Positions 26,699 to 35,045 of a stretch of DNA of 64,000 nt are shown here, one piece after another. The stretch comes from Aquimarina sp. Aq107. GTDB lineage: Bacteria > Bacteroidota > Bacteroidia > Flavobacteriales > Flavobacteriaceae. Location: NCBI RefSeq assembly GCF_943733665.1, contig NZ_OX030782.1:888001-952000 (forward strand). The letters are read 5' to 3'. The translations under genes and the position numbers were made by a program. Position 1 is the first letter of the stretch; each line of letters opens with the position of its first letter. Under the pieces are notes generated by a model, which saw only the letters and a program-made list of their open reading frames with translations, was not told the DNA's origin and searched no databases.

Positions 26699-28049
26699 TC
26701 TTGTAACACTTAGTTTAGTATGTTTCTCTGGAGTATTTGCTCAGAATAAACAAGACAAGTTAAGTGAAAAGTTTGTAGTAAATAAAGATGTTGCAATTCA
26801 TCTAAATACTAGCCATACCGAAGTTGTGTTCGAAACTTGGAATAAAAATTCCGTTGAGATAGAAGCATACATAGAGGGGGATAATATTACAGAGGAAAAC
26901 AAAGAGCGGCTACTACAAAATTGGAAAATAGAAGCTTTAGGCAATAGTAAAGAAATTACGATAAATTCTATTACAGGTAATTTTTGGTCAGGAAAAGCGG
27001 CCGTTTCCAACGCGCAAAATATCAATTCACCAGAACTTAGACGATTAGAACCAGTTATTTCTAATATGCTAAGGCCTATCCTAAAAAATATAGAGAATAA
27101 CCCAATGCCAAGTGCTCTTTCCGAAAATCTGGCTAGTATGAATTTTGATACGAATAAGTTTAAGGAAAATGAAGAAAAATATATTCAACAATGGGGAGAT
27201 CAGATCAAAGAAAAGTTTGGAGATAATTATGAAAATGTTGTAAAGAGTTGGACAAAAGAACTAAGTAAGAATGCTAAACAAATCCAACCAAATTCTGAAT
27301 TAAGTTCTCAGAATTGGGCAGGAGAAGAGTTTGCTCAGAGAATGCAAGCCTGGGCATCACAATTCTCTGGTGATTTAGAAATAACGCAAACAAATGGTTC
27401 TAATGTTACTGTATACAGATACAGTTCTCGAATGAATAACTCAGGAAGTATTCATAGAATTGTAAAAGTAAAAATGCCAAAAGAAGCATTACTTAAATTA
27501 AATATTAGGCATGGAGATGTACAATTAGCAGAAAAAACAACTAATATAGTTGCTTCTTTATCCCATACGAGCCTGCAAGCTAATGTTATCGATGGAGATC
27601 GTACATTTATAAGAACATCATATTCTCCTGTAGTTATTAAACAATGGAACAATGGTAGATTAGCAGTTAATTATGTAAAGAATTGCAGAATTCAAAGTGC
27701 TAAGAACCTTAGAGTAAATGCAGATTCTAGTAATATTTTTATTCAAGAATTAGAAGATAATGCGGCTATATCCGGAAGCTTTGGAGCAATTACTGTAGCA
27801 AACCTTTTAGATTCATTTTCTACATTAGATTTAGCTGTTGAGAATAGTGATTTTAAATTGAAATTACCAGAAGTAGCATTTAATATAGCCTATAGTGGAA
27901 TGCAAAGTAGAATTTCATTACCAAAGACCGTAGAGGTAAATGCAAGAAGAAATTTTGGAAATGTATTTGTCAATGGATTCAATCAAACTAGAAATACTGA
28001 TAGGGTTATAACTATAAACGCCAAGTATAGCGATATCATACTACAATAA
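26670..28049 (+). CDS. Exported DUF4097-like adhesin-type protein of the sigma operon
   Basis: 459 residues from the ATG at 26670. A TTG two codons upstream is less likely. The start overlaps the anti-sigma gene by 29 bp. A signal peptide ends 'SLVCFSGVFAQ'. The mature start 'VAIHLNTSHTEVVFETWNKN' and the last ~200 residues look like the repeated beta-strands of DUF4097/DUF4098 proteins, which fold as a beta-helix at the cell surface or in the periplasm. The middle is Asn/Gln-rich and helical. No catalytic motif is seen. Its place in a sigma/anti-sigma operon suggests an envelope-stress or sensing role. Confidence 0.75.
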   Translation: MKITLIYKLNLVTLSLVCFSGVFAQNKQDKLSEKFVVNKDVAIHLNTSHTEVVFETWNKNSVEIEAYIEGDNITEENKERLLQNWKIEALGNSKEITINSITGNFWSGKAAVSNAQNINSPELRRLEPVISNMLRPILKNIENNPMPSALSENLASMNFDTNKFKENEEKYIQQWGDQIKEKFGDNYENVVKSWTKELSKNAKQIQPNSELSSQNWAGEEFAQRMQAWASQFSGDLEITQTNGSNVTVYRYSSRMNNSGSIHRIVKVKMPKEALLKLNIRHGDVQLAEKTTNIVASLSHTSLQANVIDGDRTFIRTSYSPVVIKQWNNGRLAVNYVKNCRIQSAKNLRVNADSSNIFIQELEDNAAISGSFGAITVANLLDSFSTLDLAVENSDFKLKLPEVAFNIAYSGMQSRISLPKTVEVNARRNFGNVFVNGFNQTRNTDRVITINAKYSDIILQ

Positions 28050-28074
28050 TTTTATAATAATGTGTTAATTGTTT

Positions 28075-28112
28075 AAAAGCTCTGCTAATCAATTTAGTAG
28101 GGCTTTTTTGTT
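28075..28112 (+). terminator. Terminator of the first sigma operon
   Basis: 14-bp stem with two G-U pairs (28075-28088 with 28094-28107), a 5-nt loop and a T-run. Confidence 0.75.
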
Positions 28113-28311
28113 GTCGTGTTTTACAAGTAAAAGAGTTTCTTCTTGTAAACGAATTACTACACTGTTGTTTCTGTAATTGTTTAATTGTGTATTTAGCCGA
28201 CTATATCAAAACTTAAGCTAAAAAGTTTTAAGGTTCTTTTGTCTATTATGATTTTATGGTAAATTTAAAGTGGGAAAATACAGATCATAATTAATTTAAT
28301 TTCAGTGGCTT

Positions 28312-28611
28312 ATGAAAAAATTATTACTAATTTTTTCTTTAATATCTGCTACAGTTTTGTTTGGAAATAATGGGAATGACGAAAGCCTCATCGTCAAACG
28401 TAATGGCAACATCATCACTGTAGTCAATTTTAAAGATGGGGACAAAGTAAAATTGTTTGAGTTAAGAACAGGTAGGATTATTACCTATAAAACAAAAAGA
28501 GGAATCTTCGACCTTACTCAGCTTCCTGCAGGTAAATACCTTCTAGTAGATAAAGATGGGCGAAAGGTTATCGTCGAAAAATTATCAAATCCAGAGTTTT
28601 ATGTTAAGTGA
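28312..28611 (+). CDS. Small secreted protein with one CTD-like unit
   Basis: 99 residues with signal peptide 'LLLIFSLISATVLFGN'. The mature part is one copy of a ~64-residue unit: 'NGNIITVVNFKDGDKVKLFE' with 'FDLTQLPAGKYLLVD' and 'KVIVEK'. Two larger paralogues at 29.0 and 33.6 kb carry two copies each. The unit recalls the last two thirds of a T9SS sorting domain (strand - 'ID.S.L.SG.Y.L' - strand - basic end) but lacks the 'YPNP' start. The function is unknown. An upstream TATGGTAA (28255-28262) is shared with the paralogues. Confidence 0.8.
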   Translation: MKKLLLIFSLISATVLFGNNGNDESLIVKRNGNIITVVNFKDGDKVKLFELRTGRIITYKTKRGIFDLTQLPAGKYLLVDKDGRKVIVEKLSNPEFYVK

Positions 28612-28975
28612 TTGTAAATCAAAAATTAAGCAAATTTTGATATGCAAATTGTGTGCGTAAATGTTAATTTATTCACATTTAAAGCTAATTATTAATGTTT
28701 TTTTAAGACAATTATAATAGTACGAATATTAAAATCTGGTTTTTTCGTCTAAATAATGTGCTTTTTGTCGCTTTTTTCGAAGTCTTACAAAAAATAAATA
28801 ATTGATAATCAGGTATTTATTGTTTTAAAATTAAATAAACAGACCTTTTTGTGTCATTTGTCGAAAATCAAAAACGTTTGATCTAAAAGTTGGTGTTTTT
28901 TTTCGGGAAACGATAATTTAACAATATTATTGTATGGTAATCACGTAATAACATTACAATAAATATATCCAGACA
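28612..28975. other. 364-bp upstream region of the two-unit paralogue
   Basis: No gene is seen. It shares ordered blocks with the region before 33623: ATAAATAATTGATAATCAG, ATCTAAAAGT, GTTGGTG and TTGTATGGTAA-N3-CGTAATAAC (28930-28952). This is a duplicated promoter region. Confidence 0.7.
28930..28952 (+). promoter_or_regulatory. Shared upstream element of the CTD-like family (copy 1)
   Basis: TTGTATGGTAA, three variable bases, then CGTAATAAC, ending 23 bases before the ATG. The same element is at 33578-33600, and its TATGGTAA core occurs before 28312. TATTATTG just upstream resembles a -7 box. Confidence 0.5.
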
Positions 28976-29614
28976 ATGAGGGCTTTAATTTTTATTTTCA
29001 GTTTATTCTTCCTAACAAATCTAAATGCTAGATTTGAGGATGATGATCTGCAAATAGCAAGAGAAGGATTTGTTATAGTGGTAGTCGATTTTAAAGAAGG
29101 AGATAAAATAAAAATGTTTGAGGTTGAAACTGGTGATCATATTTTATCTAAAACAAGAGGTCAGATAGATCTTAGTCAATTACCATCAGGTAAGTATTTG
29201 TTAGAAAATAATGAAGGTAAATCTGTTGTAATCGAAAAAAGTGAAGATGATATAGTAATCGAGAAAGAACTTGGTACAGAATATATAGTGGAGTACGATA
29301 GTGAGTCTATGTCTTCAAATGATGTAACTGTAGAGGAAGAGTTAGAAGAATATTATTTAAAGTCAGAATTAAATCCTTTAGGAATTACGAGAAACGGTGA
29401 TGTTATAACAGTTGTAGATTTCTTAGAAGGAGATAAGATTAAATTGTTCGAGATGATTGGTAAAATTCACGTTTTGTCCAAAACAACGGAAATTGTAGAT
29501 CTTACGCAGTTGGCTACTGGTAAATATATTTTAGAAAATGATAGAGGACAATCTGTAGTTGTAGAGAAATTTGATGTTGATCTAGAATTTACGGAGACTG
29601 TAGCATTCAACTAG
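28976..29614 (+). CDS. Secreted protein with two CTD-like units
   Basis: 212 residues with a signal peptide ('LIFIFSLFFLTNLNA'). Unit 1 (~25-90) has 'DFKEGDKIKMFEVETGDHIL' and 'IDLSQLPSGKYLLENNEGKS'. Unit 2 (~135-205) has 'DFLEGDKIKLFEM' and 'VDLTQLATGKYILENDRGQS'. An acidic linker (~93-130) joins them. No enzyme motif is visible. The unit is closely related to those in the neighbouring 99- and 214-residue proteins. It is probably exported to the periplasm or surface. The family is unknown to me and any binding or structural role is a guess. Confidence 0.8.
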   Translation: MRALIFIFSLFFLTNLNARFEDDDLQIAREGFVIVVVDFKEGDKIKMFEVETGDHILSKTRGQIDLSQLPSGKYLLENNEGKSVVIEKSEDDIVIEKELGTEYIVEYDSESMSSNDVTVEEELEEYYLKSELNPLGITRNGDVITVVDFLEGDKIKLFEMIGKIHVLSKTTEIVDLTQLATGKYILENDRGQSVVVEKFDVDLEFTETVAFN

Positions 29615-29663
29615 AAAATTAAAATTAATTATTTATTTTTATAGAATAAGTAGAATTTGGGGG

Positions 29664-29691
29664 AAAGACCTATCAGAAATGATAGGTCTTT
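29664..29691. terminator. Bidirectional terminator
   Basis: Perfect 11-bp stem AAAGACCTATC / GATAGGTCTTT with a 6-nt loop, between the convergent CTD-like gene and the DUF6249 gene. Confidence 0.8.
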
Positions 29692-29716
29692 AATATTTTA
29701 TAAACTATTTTAATGT

Positions 29717-30067
29717 TTATTTATCCAAGTTGCTAGTCATTTTAAAACCAGTAAATAATCCTGCCCCAGCCATTAAAAAGATAGTTCCTGGATATGCTAC
29801 TTCTCCATCTACACCTAAGCTATAATGTAGTATTCCTGCGATAAAAATACCTAAACCAATTCCCATTAATAATAAGGAAAAGTTAAGAATGAAAACTTTC
29901 CAAATAGGAGTTACTCTTTTCGTTTTACTGCTATAAAAAATAGAAGCATCAGCTCCTTTATCAATAAGAGACATACGCTCTTTATTGCGGGCGGTAATAA
30001 ATAAATAAAAAATGCCAAAAATACATCCGAATATAGATAATGGTATTAGTACTTCGATAAAACTCAT
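29717..30067 (-). CDS. DUF6249 family membrane protein
   Basis: 116 residues with three membrane segments (~4-25, ~52-76, ~90-108). The loop 'ARNKERMSLIDKGADASIF' between helices one and two is the mark of this small Bacteroidetes membrane family. It is often encoded beside an ECF sigma factor, and here it is divergent from one, separated by 149 bp. No enzymatic motif. The function is unknown. Confidence 0.85.
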   Translation of the reverse strand: MSFIEVLIPLSIFGCIFGIFYLFITARNKERMSLIDKGADASIFYSSKTKRVTPIWKVFILNFSLLLMGIGLGIFIAGILHYSLGVDGEVAYPGTIFLMAGAGLFTGFKMTSNLDK

Positions 30068-30216
30068 AATTTTAAGATTTAAAAAATTTAACTGTTCGTT
30101 TTTTATCTATGACGCTGATATGTAAAGTTAGGTTACAGAAAAGATGAAAAAATTATTTTGTATCTTTTTACGTAAGGAGTGTAACCAGTTCTAAAAAGGT
30201 GTCGTCTAATGTATAA

Positions 30217-30804
30217 ATGAACCATCAATCAGATCAATATTATATTAAACAAGTGTTAGAAGGAGATGCAAATGCTTTTTCCGCATTAGTAGAACGTTAT
30301 CAAAATTTGGTGTATACTGTGATATACAGGATGGTTAGAAATAAAGAAGAAGCGGAAGAGGTTGCACAGGATACTTTTATTAAAGCCTATAAATCCTTAT
30401 CTAATTATAGAGGAGAAGCTAAGTTTTCTACCTGGTTGTATACTATTGCATATAGAAAAGGCTTAGACGCTATCAAGACTAAAAAACGATTCATTGCTAC
30501 AGAGTTAATTGAGGATATAAGTGAAGGAGAAGTTACTAATGTAAACGATGCATTAAGTTATTTACAGGATAAAGAACGAAAACAAATTATTTCTGATAGT
30601 ATTCTTAAGCTTCCAGAAGAAGAAGCTGTTATTGTAACCTTATATTATTTTGAAGAGAAAAGCGTAAAAGAAATAAAAGATATTGTAGGAATTACAGAAA
30701 ATAGCATCAAAATAAAACTATATAGAAGTAGAAAAAAACTATATTCGATACTTAAGTATCACATTTCACCAGAAATTAATACTAGCAATGGAAGAGCAAT
30801 TTAA
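30217..30804 (+). CDS. ECF-type RNA polymerase sigma factor
   Basis: 195 residues. Region 2: 'FSALVERYQNLVYTVIYRMV' followed by 'EEVAQDTFIKAYKSLSNYRG' and 'FSTWLYTIAYRKGLD'. Region 4: 'SVKEIKDIVGITENSIKIKL' then 'YRSRKKLY'. The stop overlaps the start of the next gene by 17 bp, as in the other sigma module. It sits between the members of the CTD-like secreted family, so it might control them, but this is only positional. Confidence 0.92.
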   Translation: MNHQSDQYYIKQVLEGDANAFSALVERYQNLVYTVIYRMVRNKEEAEEVAQDTFIKAYKSLSNYRGEAKFSTWLYTIAYRKGLDAIKTKKRFIATELIEDISEGEVTNVNDALSYLQDKERKQIISDSILKLPEEEAVIVTLYYFEEKSVKEIKDIVGITENSIKIKLYRSRKKLYSILKYHISPEINTSNGRAI

Positions 30805-31186
30805 TGACATAAAGAAATTAGTAAAAGAAGCAGGTGTAGAAAATCCTTCAGTAGATTTTTTGCAAAATGTGATGCGTAATGTTAGTGTAGAAAACACTTC
30901 TTCAAATAAACCTCTAGTTTATCAACCTTTGATCTCAAGAAAAGCATGGGTTGTTATTGGTTTAATAGTAATTGGAGTTTTAATTTCTTTACCGTTTTTA
31001 TCAGATGGAACTTGGGCTTTGCGTAAATTCGATTTTCCATTATTTAGTCTACGTGATTTTAAGAATCCCTTTTCCGATTTTAGGCTTCATGCTACTACAA
31101 CATATGGTATTATATTTCTTGCCATATTATTTACAGTACAGATAACAGTAATTAAAAGAAGGATAGATAAGATATATTCTATTTAA
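30788..31186 (+). CDS. Membrane protein coupled to the ECF sigma factor
   Basis: 132 residues. A short cytoplasmic start (~1-55) is followed by two membrane helices (~56-75 'AWVVIGLIVIGVLISLPFL', ~107-124 'GIIFLAILFTVQITV'). It overlaps the sigma gene by 17 bp, so an anti-sigma or signal-relay role is likely. No zinc-binding motif is seen. It is encoded directly before, but not overlapping, the FMO gene. Confidence 0.75.
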   Translation: MEEQFNDIKKLVKEAGVENPSVDFLQNVMRNVSVENTSSNKPLVYQPLISRKAWVVIGLIVIGVLISLPFLSDGTWALRKFDFPLFSLRDFKNPFSDFRLHATTTYGIIFLAILFTVQITVIKRRIDKIYSI

Positions 31187-31281
31187 ACTGCTTCTGTTGT
31201 TAATCTAAATCATAAAATACTTTTTAAACTTATATACATTCTTTATTTTACAAGCTGCTTTGGATAACAGGGTTATAGTTT

Positions 31282-32610
31282 ATGAAATCAAGAATATGTA
31301 TTATAGGGGCTGGACCAAGTGGTATTACTACTCTAAAAAATTTGAAAGACAAAGAGCTAACAGTTGTTGTCTATGATTGTAATCAGGAAGTAGGAGGTAA
31401 CTGGATTTTTTCAGAAGATGTTAGTCATTCTAGTGTATTCGAAACGACACATATAATTAGTTCCAAAACACTTTCGCAGTATGAAGATTTTACTTTTGAT
31501 GATTTTGATACTACTGTAGCAGATTACCCATCTCATGATGAATTAAGAAGATATTTTCAAGCGTATGCTAAACATTTTGAGCTCTATCCTTATATAGAAT
31601 TTGGAACTATTGTAAAGTATTGTGATCGTATAAGTGATCGTGAATGGGAAATTACAATACTGCAAAATGGAAGTGAACGAAAAGAAACGTTTACAGATTT
31701 AGTAGTTTGTAATGGACATCATTCTGTTCCTAGAATTCCTAAATATCCTGGTAATTTTTCTGGAGAATTTATACATTCTCATGGATATAAAAAGGCTGCA
31801 CCATTTGCAAATAAAAAAGTTTTAGTAATCGGTGGAGGTAATTCTGCTTGTGATGTAGCTGTGGAGACAAGTAGGGTAAGCAAAAAAACAGCAATTAGTT
31901 GGCGTAGAGGTTATCGAATAATACCCAAATTCTTTTTTGGGTTACCCTCTGATATTGTCGGGGCAAGATCTGCATGGCTTCCGGTAAAAATTCGGAGTTG
32001 GTTTAATGATAGGTTATTAAACCTTATGCTTGGTAAGAATAAATTATATGGTTTACCAGAAGTAAAAACTAAGTTTGGTGAAACGCACCCAACGATTAAC
32101 GACGAACTTTTGTATAAAGTAAGACATGGGAAAGTGCATCCCAAAGTTGATATAGAAAGGTTGGACGGTAAAACGGTATGTTTTAAGGATGGAACAAAAG
32201 AAGATTTTGATGTAATTATCGCCTGCACAGGCTATGTGTTAAAACATTCATTTTTTGATTCGTCATTTATCGATTATAGTGAAGGACCAGTTCCGTTGTA
32301 TCTTAAGATGTTTCATGAAGAATTTCATAACCTTTTTTTTATTGGATTGTTTCAGCCTTTAGGATGTATTTGGCCGGGATCAGAATTACAAAGTAAAATA
32401 TTAGCAAATTACCTTACAGGAACCTGGAAAATGCCTTCTGCTATAAAAAAATTATGTCAACGAGAAATAACACATCCTCATTACAAACAGATTAATACAC
32501 CTAGACATACGATTACGGTTGATTATCACAAATTTAGAAAATCGTTACTAAAACAGTTGCCCAAGAATTGGGTTTCGAAAACACTTAATAATATTTCAAA
32601 TAGTACTTGA
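31282..32610 (+). CDS. Flavin-containing monooxygenase family protein
   Basis: 442 residues. FAD motif 'CIIGAGPSGITTLKNL' (~5-20), FMO signature 'FSGEFIHSHGYK' (~155-166, FxGxxxHxxxY/F), NADPH motif 'VLVIGGGNSACDVAVE' (~176-191) and 'IACTGY' (~313-318). Class B monooxygenases oxidise soft N or S centres or carry out Baeyer-Villiger reactions. The substrate is unknown. Its stop overlaps the start of the M23 peptidase-like gene (TGATG), so the two are coupled. No clear promoter right upstream. Confidence 0.9.
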   Translation: MKSRICIIGAGPSGITTLKNLKDKELTVVVYDCNQEVGGNWIFSEDVSHSSVFETTHIISSKTLSQYEDFTFDDFDTTVADYPSHDELRRYFQAYAKHFELYPYIEFGTIVKYCDRISDREWEITILQNGSERKETFTDLVVCNGHHSVPRIPKYPGNFSGEFIHSHGYKKAAPFANKKVLVIGGGNSACDVAVETSRVSKKTAISWRRGYRIIPKFFFGLPSDIVGARSAWLPVKIRSWFNDRLLNLMLGKNKLYGLPEVKTKFGETHPTINDELLYKVRHGKVHPKVDIERLDGKTVCFKDGTKEDFDVIIACTGYVLKHSFFDSSFIDYSEGPVPLYLKMFHEEFHNLFFIGLFQPLGCIWPGSELQSKILANYLTGTWKMPSAIKKLCQREITHPHYKQINTPRHTITVDYHKFRKSLLKQLPKNWVSKTLNNISNST

Positions 32611-33299
32611 TGATAAATAATTCATTTTCTCAGTTTATAGAGAGCTTATCCCATAGTTTTATACCCGTTGTTAATCCTGAGTTTTTAAAAGAAGACTATG
32701 TTTCTATAGATTTATCAATATACAATAAGGATTTAGAACGTATTGATGTATCCTCTTCTAAGGCTTTTGAAGGTTATATAAATAAATATTTAGCAAAGAA
32801 TGTGGCTAAGGTAGCTTTTGGTGGTTATAATGAAACCAGAGGGATTTATAGGAGAAGTAAACATTTTAATCAACAAGATCCAGAAACCGAACGTAATATA
32901 CATCTCGGATTAGATGTTTGGTGTGATGCGGGGACTGATGTGTTAACTCCATTAGAGGGCAAAATTCATAGTTTTAAAAATAATAGGAACTTTGGAGATT
33001 ACGGACCTACTATAATTTTAGAGCATAAGATAGAAGAAATAACCTTTTATACATTATATGGTCATTTAAGCGAAAAATCTATTGAAGGTCTAAAAATAGG
33101 ACAACACTTTTATGCCGGAGATGTTGTAGCTAAGTTAGGACACTCATCAGTAAATGGTGATTATGCACCTCACTTACATTTTCAGATTATTAAGGATATG
33201 CAGGGTAATCTAGGTGATTACCCAGGAGTATCTAATAAAAATGAGTTGCGGTATTTTTTACAAAATTGTCCAAACCCTAATTTATTATTGAAAATTTAA
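32610..33299 (+). CDS. M23 family metallopeptidase-like protein without signal peptide
   Basis: 229 residues from the ATG at 32610, which overlaps the FMO stop by one base. A TTG one codon upstream is less likely. The M23 core shows 'NIHLGLDVWCDAGTDVLTP' (metal ligands HxxxD), 'YTLYGHLS' and 'GDYAPHLHFQI' (HxH). M23 enzymes normally cut peptidoglycan peptides outside the cytoplasm, yet no signal peptide or lipobox is visible. Either export is unconventional or the substrate is not the cell wall. The pairing with an FMO is unusual in my experience. Confidence 0.85.
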   Translation: MINNSFSQFIESLSHSFIPVVNPEFLKEDYVSIDLSIYNKDLERIDVSSSKAFEGYINKYLAKNVAKVAFGGYNETRGIYRRSKHFNQQDPETERNIHLGLDVWCDAGTDVLTPLEGKIHSFKNNRNFGDYGPTIILEHKIEEITFYTLYGHLSEKSIEGLKIGQHFYAGDVVAKLGHSSVNGDYAPHLHFQIIKDMQGNLGDYPGVSNKNELRYFLQNCPNPNLLLKI

Positions 33300-33622
33300 G
33301 CTAATTATTGTGTTATTTTCGATGTATTTAATTTATGTGTGAGATAATCAAAATCTTAAATAGCCTAAAAAGATATAAGAACATGGGCGTTTTTTGTGTT
33401 TTTTATCGGTACTAAAAAGCTTTTTATCAGATTTTTTGTAATTTTTAAAACATAAATAATTGATAATCAGTTGTTTAAAAAGTAAATTAACAAAATCTTT
33501 GTAGTTGAACGAAAATCCGTGCTATTTCATCTAAAAGTCTGATTTCTAGTTGGTGGCGTAAGTTTTTTGCAGTATTCTTGTATGGTAAAGCCGTAATAAC
33601 TTAACTTTAAAGCCCCAAAAAA
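33300..33622. other. 323-bp upstream region of second two-unit paralogue
   Basis: No gene is seen. The last ~200 bp match, with small gaps, the region before 28976 (see that entry). Confidence 0.7.
33578..33600 (+). promoter_or_regulatory. Shared upstream element of the CTD-like family (copy 2)
   Basis: TTGTATGGTAA, three variable bases, CGTAATAAC, ending 22 bases before the ATG at 33623. 20 of 23 bases equal the copy at 28930-28952. TATTCTTG overlaps its start and resembles a -7 box. Confidence 0.5.
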
Positions 33623-34267
33623 ATGAAAGTTATAGCCCTAATATTCAGTCTATTTTTATCTCTTATCATTTCAGCAAATGAAGACAACAAACTTACTGTT
33701 CATATGGATGGTTTAACTGTTGAAGTGTTAAATTTTGAAGAAGGAGATAAACTTAAGTTATTTGAACTTGAAACTGGAGATCATATCTTATCTAAATCTT
33801 ATTCATTAATAGACCTAAGTCAATTACCTGTTGGTTCTTATTTATTAGAGAACAATGAAGGTAAGTCTTTAGTAATTAACCGTCAAGAAGAGGAGTTGAT
33901 GATTGATGGCGCAGTTATTTTACAAGAAGAAGAGTTTATAGTAGAGGATGATGCTCAATTAGCTGATGTTAGTGGAGATGAAGAAATGAATGTAGAGAAA
34001 GATTTTATTAATAACTACGTAAATTCAAACCAAAACTTATTGAATATTGAAAGAGAGGGAGATATTATAGTGGTTTTGGATTTTGAAGATGGAGATAAAT
34101 TAAAATTGTTTGAAGTAAAAGATACTATTCACGTATTGTCTAAAACAACAAATGAAATAGATTTAAGTCAATTACCAGTAGGGTTATATATATTAGAAAA
34201 TAGTAAAGGGGATTCTGTTGTTGTTGAAAAATTTATAGAAACTCAAGCTACATTAACTGATTTGTAG
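33623..34267 (+). CDS. Secreted protein with two CTD-like units (paralogue)
   Basis: 214 residues with a signal peptide ('LIFSLFLSLIISANE'). Unit 1 (~25-90): 'NFEEGDKLKLFELETGDHIL', 'IDLSQLPVGSYLLENNEGKS'. Unit 2 (~140-207): 'DFEDGDKLKLFEVKDTIHVL', 'IDLSQLPVGLYILENSKGDS'. An acidic linker lies between. It is the closest relative of the protein at 28976 in length, order and upstream DNA, so the pair arose by gene duplication that included the promoter. The M23/FMO genes and a sigma module now separate them. The function is unknown. Confidence 0.8.
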   Translation: MKVIALIFSLFLSLIISANEDNKLTVHMDGLTVEVLNFEEGDKLKLFELETGDHILSKSYSLIDLSQLPVGSYLLENNEGKSLVINRQEEELMIDGAVILQEEEFIVEDDAQLADVSGDEEMNVEKDFINNYVNSNQNLLNIEREGDIIVVLDFEDGDKLKLFEVKDTIHVLSKTTNEIDLSQLPVGLYILENSKGDSVVVEKFIETQATLTDL

Positions 34268-34298
34268 AAGTTTAAAGGGGATAAACAAATACAAGAAT

Positions 34299-34332
34299 AA
34301 AGCGGGTTCAATTTGGGCCCGCTTTGTTTTTG
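34299..34332 (+). terminator. Terminator after CTD-like paralogue
   Basis: Stem AAAGCGGG / CCCGCTTT with an 11-nt loop, followed by a G and five T. Confidence 0.8.
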
Positions 34333-34349
34333 TTTATAATGAGAATGTA

Positions 34350-34925
34350 TTATTCGTTTATGATTTCTTTTAAAATATATTCGCCGTCAGTTCCGTGGGT
34401 AAATACACCAGTAAGTTGTTCTTGATTATTAATCTTGGTTGATAATTCATTGCATAAACTTTCACAATCAATACGTATAAAAGAATTGATTATTGAATAA
34501 TTATTGTCCTCATCTACAAATACCCAATTTTCAAAACTTTCGGGAATAATGTTTCTAGTTAGTCTAATTTTAAAGGTTGTGTCAGGTGAAATCTGTGTTT
34601 TTGCTAATACTTTTATTAAAGTTATTTCGTATGGAGGGATGTCCGCAATAGATAAATCGTTGGGTTTTAATTTAACTATAATGTCTTGTATAAAACCATT
34701 TTCAAATTCAAAACCGTTGATTCCTCCGTATAGGCTTATATAGTCTTCGGTACCAATACTATCATCTGTTTGGTATTGTATTGCTGCAGTATAATCTAAA
34801 AATATTACAGTATTTTGATAGTGATTAATCCTCCACGACTCAATTCGAGAATCATCATTATTATTATCACCATTACAAGAGTTTAAAATAATTGATATAA
34901 CAAGTAAAAACAATACTTTTTTCAT
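34350..34925 (-). CDS. Predicted lipoprotein of unknown function
   Basis: 191 residues. The signal peptide ends in a lipobox 'LNSC' (C17), followed by a Gly/Asn/Asp-rich stretch 'NGDNNNDD' that in Bacteroidetes often serves as a surface-export signal. The rest is a beta-rich domain with two Cys near 'IDCESLCNEL' and 'LTGVFTHGTDGEYIL' near the end. I do not recognise a family. It is convergent with the CTD-like gene and divergent from the PadR gene. Confidence 0.75.
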   Translation of the reverse strand: MKKVLFLLVISIILNSCNGDNNNDDSRIESWRINHYQNTVIFLDYTAAIQYQTDDSIGTEDYISLYGGINGFEFENGFIQDIIVKLKPNDLSIADIPPYEITLIKVLAKTQISPDTTFKIRLTRNIIPESFENWVFVDEDNNYSIINSFIRIDCESLCNELSTKINNQEQLTGVFTHGTDGEYILKEIINE

Positions 34926-35000
34926 GGTAGCTTTTTTTTATATAGATGAAAAAAAGCTGAGTGGTTGCTTAAGGTTTTTATTAAAGAATGTTAAAATTAA

Positions 35001-35021
35001 ATACATAGAATTATGATGTAT
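35001..35021. promoter_or_regulatory. Candidate PadR operator
   Basis: Inverted repeat ATACAT-N9-ATGTAT, with a further ATGTAT at 35031-35036, just before and across the -7 box of the padR-like gene. PadR proteins bind ATGT/ACAT-type palindromes, usually in their own promoter. Confidence 0.4.
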
Positions 35022-35033
35022 TGTATTTTTATG

Positions 35034-35041
35034 TATATTTG
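35034..35041 (+). promoter_or_regulatory. -7 element, apparently leaderless PadR-like gene
   Basis: TATATTTG (TAnnTTTG) ends 4 bases before the ATG at 35046, so transcription should begin at or within a few bases of the start codon. Confidence 0.5.
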
Positions 35042-35045
35042 AACT

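Noticed and set aside
31911..32228. 105-codon minus-strand frame in the FMO gene
   Set aside because: Opposite strand of a clear coding sequence with no features of its own.
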